Below, piece after piece: positions 40,244 through 44,505 of a DNA stretch of 44,505 bases. The translations under genes were made by a program, and so were the position numbers. Origin of the DNA: Oscillospiraceae bacterium (GTDB taxonomy: Bacteria > Bacillota > Clostridia > Oscillospirales > Ruminococcaceae); contig JAAYNJ010000021.1 in the NCBI GenBank assembly GCA_012520915.1, positions 1-44,505 on the forward strand, read 5' to 3'. Every line of letters starts with the position of its first letter. Positions within the stretch are counted from its first letter, which is position 1. The notes beneath the pieces were generated by a model. That model was given only the letters and a program-made list of their open reading frames with translations, was not told where the DNA came from and searched no databases.

Positions 40244-41905
40244 ATGAGCAAGCCGAAAATTAATTTTGTACGAAAAAAAGGTGCAAAATCCAATATAAAA
40301 AATGTTCTGATGTCACTGACGGCGACGCTGTTGTTCGGACTGGGATATTACTATTTTGAACTTCCCGCTATAAATTTGCATAATACAAAATTCTATTCTT
40401 ATTTTTTGGTATTATCCGTATTTTATTGTATCGTTTTGATGTTTGTAAGCAAATCATTCAAGGTTGGGGCGGATATAAGAGAAGTATGGGGAAATGTCAA
40501 AAGAATATGTAAAGTGCCCCTTGCAATCTGTATTATATTGCTGGGTATATTTATTGCCGGCGGGATATTTTCGAGCACGCTGCTAAGGTCGAAATCTTAC
40601 AGAGACCTGTTGGAAATAAAAACGGGAGATTTTTCGACCGGCGTCAATGAGATAACTTATGACAAGATACCGATGTTGGATAAAGCGTCGGCACAGAGAC
40701 TGGGTGACAGAAAGCTGGGAGAGCTTTCTGATATGGTAAGCCAGTTTGAAGTGACGAACGACTATCCGCAGATGAACTATAAGGGAAGCCCGGTCAGAGT
40801 AGCTACTCTGAAATACGGGGATTTCTTTAAGTGGTGGAACAATTTCAGGAACGGATTGCCCGCATATATTATTACAGACATGGTGACGCAAAATGTGGAA
40901 GTTGTGAGACTAAAAGAGGGGATAAAATACTCTCCCTCAGACCTGTTTTTTAGAAACATAAACAGGTATATTCGGTTTAAATACCCGACATTTATGTTTG
41001 ACACTCTCCACATGGAAATTGATGAAGAGGGGGAACCTTTTTGGATATGCCCCAAACTGGTAAAGACGATAGGACTTTTCGGCGGAACGGATATCGAAGG
41101 AGCCGTGCTGGTAAATGCGGTGACCGGTGAAACCAAATATTATAGGGGTGATGAAATTCCGAAATGGGTCGACAGGGTATATTCTGCTGATTTAATCATT
41201 GAACAATACGATTATTACGGTGCCTTCCAAAACGGATATTTAAATTCCATTTTCGGGCAGAAGGGTGTTACCGAAACAACGGCAGGGTATAACTACATCG
41301 CTCAGGACGATGATGTATATATGTATACCGGAATAACAAGTGTAGGCGGTGATGAAAGCAATATCGGCTTCATATTGAGTAACCAGAGGACAAAGGAAAC
41401 GGTTTACTATCCTTGTGCCGGTGCGGAAGAATTTTCTGCGGCGGCGTCTGCAGAGGGGGTAGTTCAACATCTGAATTATAATTCCACCTTCCCGCTGCTC
41501 CTGAATATTTCCGGAGAGCCTACATACTTTATGTCGTTAAAGGATAATGCGGGACTCGTGAAAATGTATGCCATGGTGAATGTGCAACAATATAACATTG
41601 TTGCCACCGGAAGCACCGTGTCGGAAACGGAAAAGGAATATATCAGACTTATTTCGGAACACGGAATTACTGAATTGCCGGTAAAAACGGTAGATGAATT
41701 AAGCGGTGTTATTGAGGAAATCAGAACCGCGGTGGTAGACGGAACAAGTATGTATTACATTAAACTGGTTGGAAGAAAAGAATATTATGCAATATCCGCT
41801 TCGGATGACCAGACGGTGGTAATTCTTAACATAGGAGATAGAGTCGGGATAGAATTCGAATCGGATCAAGAAGAAGGTCTGATAATTCCCGCCAAACTGA
41901 AATAG
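40244..41905 (+). CDS. Large membrane-anchored protein of unknown function
   Basis: 553 residues. Three hydrophobic helices are seen at about 21-39, 51-69 and 91-111, after a basic N-terminus (KPKINFVRKKGAK), followed by about 440 residues that should face outside. That part has no motif I can assign. Features include TLHMEIDEEGEPFWICPKLV, EGAVLVNAVTGETKYYRGDE and a later beta-rich stretch ending VGIEFESDQEEG; the VNAVTGETKYY phrase resembles PepSY-like repeats. The protein has few cysteines. An extended -10 box and GGGAG precede the ATG. The 74-nt gap to the next gene holds no terminator, so it may lead an operon. Confidence 0.8.
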   Translation: MSKPKINFVRKKGAKSNIKNVLMSLTATLLFGLGYYYFELPAINLHNTKFYSYFLVLSVFYCIVLMFVSKSFKVGADIREVWGNVKRICKVPLAICIILLGIFIAGGIFSSTLLRSKSYRDLLEIKTGDFSTGVNEITYDKIPMLDKASAQRLGDRKLGELSDMVSQFEVTNDYPQMNYKGSPVRVATLKYGDFFKWWNNFRNGLPAYIITDMVTQNVEVVRLKEGIKYSPSDLFFRNINRYIRFKYPTFMFDTLHMEIDEEGEPFWICPKLVKTIGLFGGTDIEGAVLVNAVTGETKYYRGDEIPKWVDRVYSADLIIEQYDYYGAFQNGYLNSIFGQKGVTETTAGYNYIAQDDDVYMYTGITSVGGDESNIGFILSNQRTKETVYYPCAGAEEFSAAASAEGVVQHLNYNSTFPLLLNISGEPTYFMSLKDNAGLVKMYAMVNVQQYNIVATGSTVSETEKEYIRLISEHGITELPVKTVDELSGVIEEIRTAVVDGTSMYYIKLVGRKEYYAISASDDQTVVILNIGDRVGIEFESDQEEGLIIPAKLK

Positions 41906-41979
41906 TATAATGGATAAAACCTTAAAGATTTTAAGCAAGACGGAATTAATTCCGAATCAACAAATGTGATGGTAGAAAG

Positions 41980-42615
41980 ATGAAGATAACGGTTATAGGA
42001 GCGTCGGGAAGACTTGGCAGTCTCATAGTAAAGGAAGCGCTTTCCAGAGGGCATGAGGTGATTGCAGCAGTCAGAGATGTTTACTTCTCCCCCGATTCCC
42101 GGATAAAGGTGATGGAGGGGGATATCTTCGATCTCGATTATGATGATGTATGGGATCAGGATGTAATCATTGATGCATTCGGTGTATGGGAGGCGGACAA
42201 GGCCGATCAGCACAGAACTACATTGGAGCACCTGTGCGACATTTTGTCCGGCAAGAGCAACAGGCTGATTATTGTCGGCGGCAACGGGAATTTATTTTTG
42301 GATGAATCCAGGAGCGAAAGGGTCATAGACAAAGCCGACTACCCAAAAGCCACCTATCCTATAGCATTGGCTATGGTTGAAGCGTATGAAGATTTGAAAA
42401 AGAGATATGATGTTCAGTGGACATACGTCTGCCCCGCGCTGGATTTCAAACCGGACGAAAAGGGAAGCGGTATATATAGAATCTCGGGTGATATACTGCC
42501 ATATAATCACAGGGGAAAAAGTGAAATCACATATGAAGGTTTTGCTGTTGCCGTAATCGATGAGGCGGAAAAAATGGAATATATCGGCGAACAGATTACC
42601 GTTTATGAGGTGTGA
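41980..42615 (+). CDS. NAD(P)-binding atypical SDR / NmrA-like protein
   Basis: 211 residues. ITVIGASGRLGSLIVKEAL is the Rossmann dinucleotide loop GxxGxxG, followed by EVIAAVRD and VIIDAFGVWEADKADQHRTT. The protein lacks the SDR YxxxK pair in the usual place, as in NmrA-like and YwnB-type proteins, which are redox sensors or oxidoreductases. It overlaps no gene but abuts the flavin reductase by 1 nt, so translation is probably coupled and a joint redox role is likely. Confidence 0.87.
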   Translation: MKITVIGASGRLGSLIVKEALSRGHEVIAAVRDVYFSPDSRIKVMEGDIFDLDYDDVWDQDVIIDAFGVWEADKADQHRTTLEHLCDILSGKSNRLIIVGGNGNLFLDESRSERVIDKADYPKATYPIALAMVEAYEDLKKRYDVQWTYVCPALDFKPDEKGSGIYRISGDILPYNHRGKSEITYEGFAVAVIDEAEKMEYIGEQITVYEV

Positions 42616-42616
42616 T

Positions 42617-43201
42617 ATGGCTAAAAGGATAATGAAACCCGGAACAATGATTTCACCATTGCCTGCGGTATTGATTAGTTGTGGGGATATGGAACACTCC
42701 AATGTGTTTACTGCGGCTTGGACGGGGATATTGTCGTCGAATCCGCCAAGAGCGTACGTGTCAATCAGACCTGAGAGACATTCGTACGGGATAATAAGCG
42801 AAAAGAAAGAATTCGTTATAAATCTGGCAAGTTCAAAAATGGCAAAAGCATTGGATTACTGTGGAGTTAAATCCGGCAGAGATGAGGACAAGTTTCTTTC
42901 CTGTTCACTTAAAAAGATAGATTCGATTGAAGTCGCCTGCCCCACGATAAAACAATCACCTCTCTCATTGGAGTGCAGGGTTTTTAAAATTGTTCCTATG
43001 GGAAGCCATGATATGTTTATGGCAGATATTGTATCGGTTTCTGCCGATGAGCATCTTTTTGATAAACAGGGGAGATTCGAACTCGAAAAAAGCGATTTAA
43101 TTTCCTATATTCACGGCCAATATTTTTCTCAAGGGAAGTTATTGGGGAATTTCGGCTGGTCTGTCAGAAAAAAGAAAAAAAAGAATAATAAATCAAAATA
43201 G
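42617..43201 (+). CDS. Flavin reductase-like, FMN-binding split-barrel protein
   Basis: 194 residues: MKPGTMISPLPAVLISCGD, SNVFTAAWTGILSSNPPRAY, VSIRPERHSYGIISEKKEFV and FVINLASSKMAKALDYCG are typical of the flavin reductase/DIM6 family that binds FMN and reduces it or uses it as a cofactor. ATG 42617 lies just after the previous stop with GAGGTG before it; longer in-frame starts overlap that gene and are less likely. The C-terminus ends in a Lys-rich tail (VRKKKKKNNKSK). Confidence 0.88.
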   Translation: MAKRIMKPGTMISPLPAVLISCGDMEHSNVFTAAWTGILSSNPPRAYVSIRPERHSYGIISEKKEFVINLASSKMAKALDYCGVKSGRDEDKFLSCSLKKIDSIEVACPTIKQSPLSLECRVFKIVPMGSHDMFMADIVSVSADEHLFDKQGRFELEKSDLISYIHGQYFSQGKLLGNFGWSVRKKKKKNNKSK

Positions 43202-43217
43202 ATTCGATATAAACACA

Positions 43218-43240
43218 ACCCGAAGTATTTTTATTCGGGT
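43218..43240 (+). terminator. Short terminator-like hairpin
   Basis: ACCCGAA (43218-43224) pairs with TTCGGGT (43234-43240), followed by CATTTTAG. The stem is 7 bp, so it is weak. The MFS gene starts 24 nt later. Confidence 0.5.
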
Positions 43241-43264
43241 CATTTTAGATTAAAAGAGGTAGAG

Positions 43265-44505
43265 ATGAAGCTGGATAAAAAGCAGACTTTTTTAGTAGGA
43301 TTGGCATTTATGTCAATTATTGCATTTTGGGAAGTATATGATAATGTAATTCCGGTTATGTTGAAAAACACATTCGGATTCAGTGACACCGTAACGGGTG
43401 CGGTGATGGGAATTGATAATGTGTTGGCGCTCTTTATGTTGCCGTTTTTCGGAGCGCTTTCCGACAGAACAAAAACACGTATAGGACGAAGGATGCCGTA
43501 TATTGTAGGCGGAACTCTTGTGACCTCGGTTTTTGTTATGCTGTTGCCCATTGCGCAGCAGACAAAGAACCTTACACTTTTTATGATTGCTCTTGGCGTG
43601 GTTTTGCTTGCAATGTCAACCTATAGAAGCCCGGCTGTGGCTCTAATGCCTGATGTAACGCCAAAACCACTCAGAAGCAAGGCGAATGCGATAATTAATC
43701 TTATGGGAGCCTTAGGCGGCGCATCCATTTTAGTTGCAACCGCCCTTCTGGTTAAGGGGGATAACCCTTCATACGTACCGCTCTTTATATTCTTGGTTTC
43801 TTTTATGCTGATATCGGTGGCGGTGCTGTTTTTTACGGTAAATGAGCCTAAGGCAATTAAGAAGATGAGGGAGATAAGCAGGCAGTACAATATTGATGAA
43901 GATGAAAAAACCGATGAATCCACCTCGGATTCGGGCAGCGAAAAAATGGCACCGGATGTGAGGCGGAGTTTTGTTTTAATTCTTATAAGTATATTTCTTT
44001 GGTTTATGGGCTATAATGCCGTAATCAGCGGATTTACAAGATATGCAGCGGCCATGTGGGGAAGAAATGTAGGTGAAGCATCAACCATAAAACTTGTGGC
44101 TACCGTTGCAGCGATACTGTCGTATATTCCCGTCGGCTTGATTGCCTCAAAATTTGGAAGAAAAAAGACGATTATTTTGGGAATATGTTTTTTAGCGGTT
44201 GCTTTCGGCTCTGCGATTTTATTTCCCGGTTTTTCCATACTCATGTTCATCTTCTTTGCAATGGCGGGAATGGGGTGGGCACTTATCAACGTCAACAGTT
44301 ATCCCATGGTAGTTGAAATGAGCAAAGGTGCAAACATAGGTAAATATACGGGTTACTACTACATATTCAGTATGGCGGCTCAGACGGTTACACCGATGTT
44401 TTCAGGTATATTTATTGATCTTTTCGGTTATAAAACATTATTCCCCTACGGCAGCATATTTGTATTGCTTTCGTTGGGAACTATGATGATGGTAAAGCAC
44501 GGCGA
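43265..44505 (+). CDS. MFS sugar transporter, GPH/SLC45-like (C-terminus off the window)
   Basis: 413 codons to the window edge, nearly the full family length. MKLDKKQTFLVGLAFMSIIA starts the protein; LPFFGALSDRTKTRIGRRMP is the extended motif A typical of glycoside-pentoside-hexuronide and SLC45-like carriers, and VGLIASKFGRKKTIILGI is the equivalent in the second half. A charged loop (about 205-235) separates the two six-helix halves. It probably carries a glycoside or oligosaccharide with a cation. AGAGGTAGAG precedes ATG 43265. Confidence 0.85.
   Translation, partial: MKLDKKQTFLVGLAFMSIIAFWEVYDNVIPVMLKNTFGFSDTVTGAVMGIDNVLALFMLPFFGALSDRTKTRIGRRMPYIVGGTLVTSVFVMLLPIAQQTKNLTLFMIALGVVLLAMSTYRSPAVALMPDVTPKPLRSKANAIINLMGALGGASILVATALLVKGDNPSYVPLFIFLVSFMLISVAVLFFTVNEPKAIKKMREISRQYNIDEDEKTDESTSDSGSEKMAPDVRRSFVLILISIFLWFMGYNAVISGFTRYAAAMWGRNVGEASTIKLVATVAAILSYIPVGLIASKFGRKKTIILGICFLAVAFGSAILFPGFSILMFIFFAMAGMGWALINVNSYPMVVEMSKGANIGKYTGYYYIFSMAAQTVTPMFSGIFIDLFGYKTLFPYGSIFVLLSLGTMMMVKHG

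Overview
The window looks like chromosomal DNA of a low-to-mid GC Gram-positive anaerobe, most likely a Clostridia-type Firmicute. The reasons are an adjacent MurT/GatD-type pair (lipid II isoglutaminyl synthase, a Gram-positive wall enzyme), strong GGAGG ribosome binding sites with frequent TTG and GTG starts, TTGACA/TATAAT promoters and many U-tailed intrinsic terminators. No genus can be named from the sequence alone. No phage, plasmid, CRISPR or rRNA genes were seen.

Layout. (1) 1-6330: an edge-truncated SRPBCC-domain membrane protein on the minus strand diverges from a plus-strand operon murT, gatD-like, NYN/LOTUS RNA-binding protein, GT2 glycosyltransferase, NagD-type HAD phosphatase and a possible 37-residue ORF. 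The GatD-like protein appears to have lost both its nucleophile and its catalytic histidine. (2) 6357-7547: a MalY/PatB-type C-S lyase on the minus strand. (3) 7870-21514, cluster A: SIS1, a double YjbQ, SIS2, a single YjbQ and a ROK kinase; then a divergent RhaT-like DMT transporter; then five tandem PfkB-family genes, a second DMT transporter, a sixth PfkB gene and a BtpA/SgcQ protein. (4) 21574-23384: a DPM1/GtrB-like glycosyltransferase and an SGNH hydrolase. (5) 23570-25293: tRNA-Arg and an OFA-type MFS transporter. (6) 25364-37377, cluster B: glycerate kinase, SIS3, SIS4, an MFS transporter, a GmhB-like phosphatase, a MATE exporter, two more OFA-type MFS transporters, SIS5 and a nitrilase-family amidase. 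(7) 37510-39435: tRNA-fMet, an IS256-type transposase remnant and a diguanylate cyclase. (8) 39465-44505: a PPC/DUF296 protein, a large membrane protein of unknown function, an atypical SDR protein, a flavin reductase-like protein and an edge-truncated MFS transporter.

The most unusual content is clusters A and B. Together they hold five double-SIS proteins sharing an E-x-W-x-H signature where GlmS/FrlB-type enzymes have E-x-x-H-G-P. They also hold three YjbQ domains, two of them fused, alternating with SIS genes, and six PfkB paralogues that all carry Asn where the family has its catalytic Asp (GCGN instead of GAGD). With dedicated DMT and OFA/MFS transporters, a ROK kinase, glycerate kinase, a sugar-phosphate phosphatase and BtpA, this reads as an undescribed system for uptake and processing of a sugar-like or sugar-amine-like compound. 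The substrate cannot be read from the sequence.

A second pattern is that both tRNA genes are followed by a terminator hairpin that recurs in diverged form beyond a downstream cargo gene: the MFS gene after tRNA-Arg, and the IS remnant plus diguanylate cyclase after tRNA-fMet. This looks like two old insertions or duplications next to tRNA genes.
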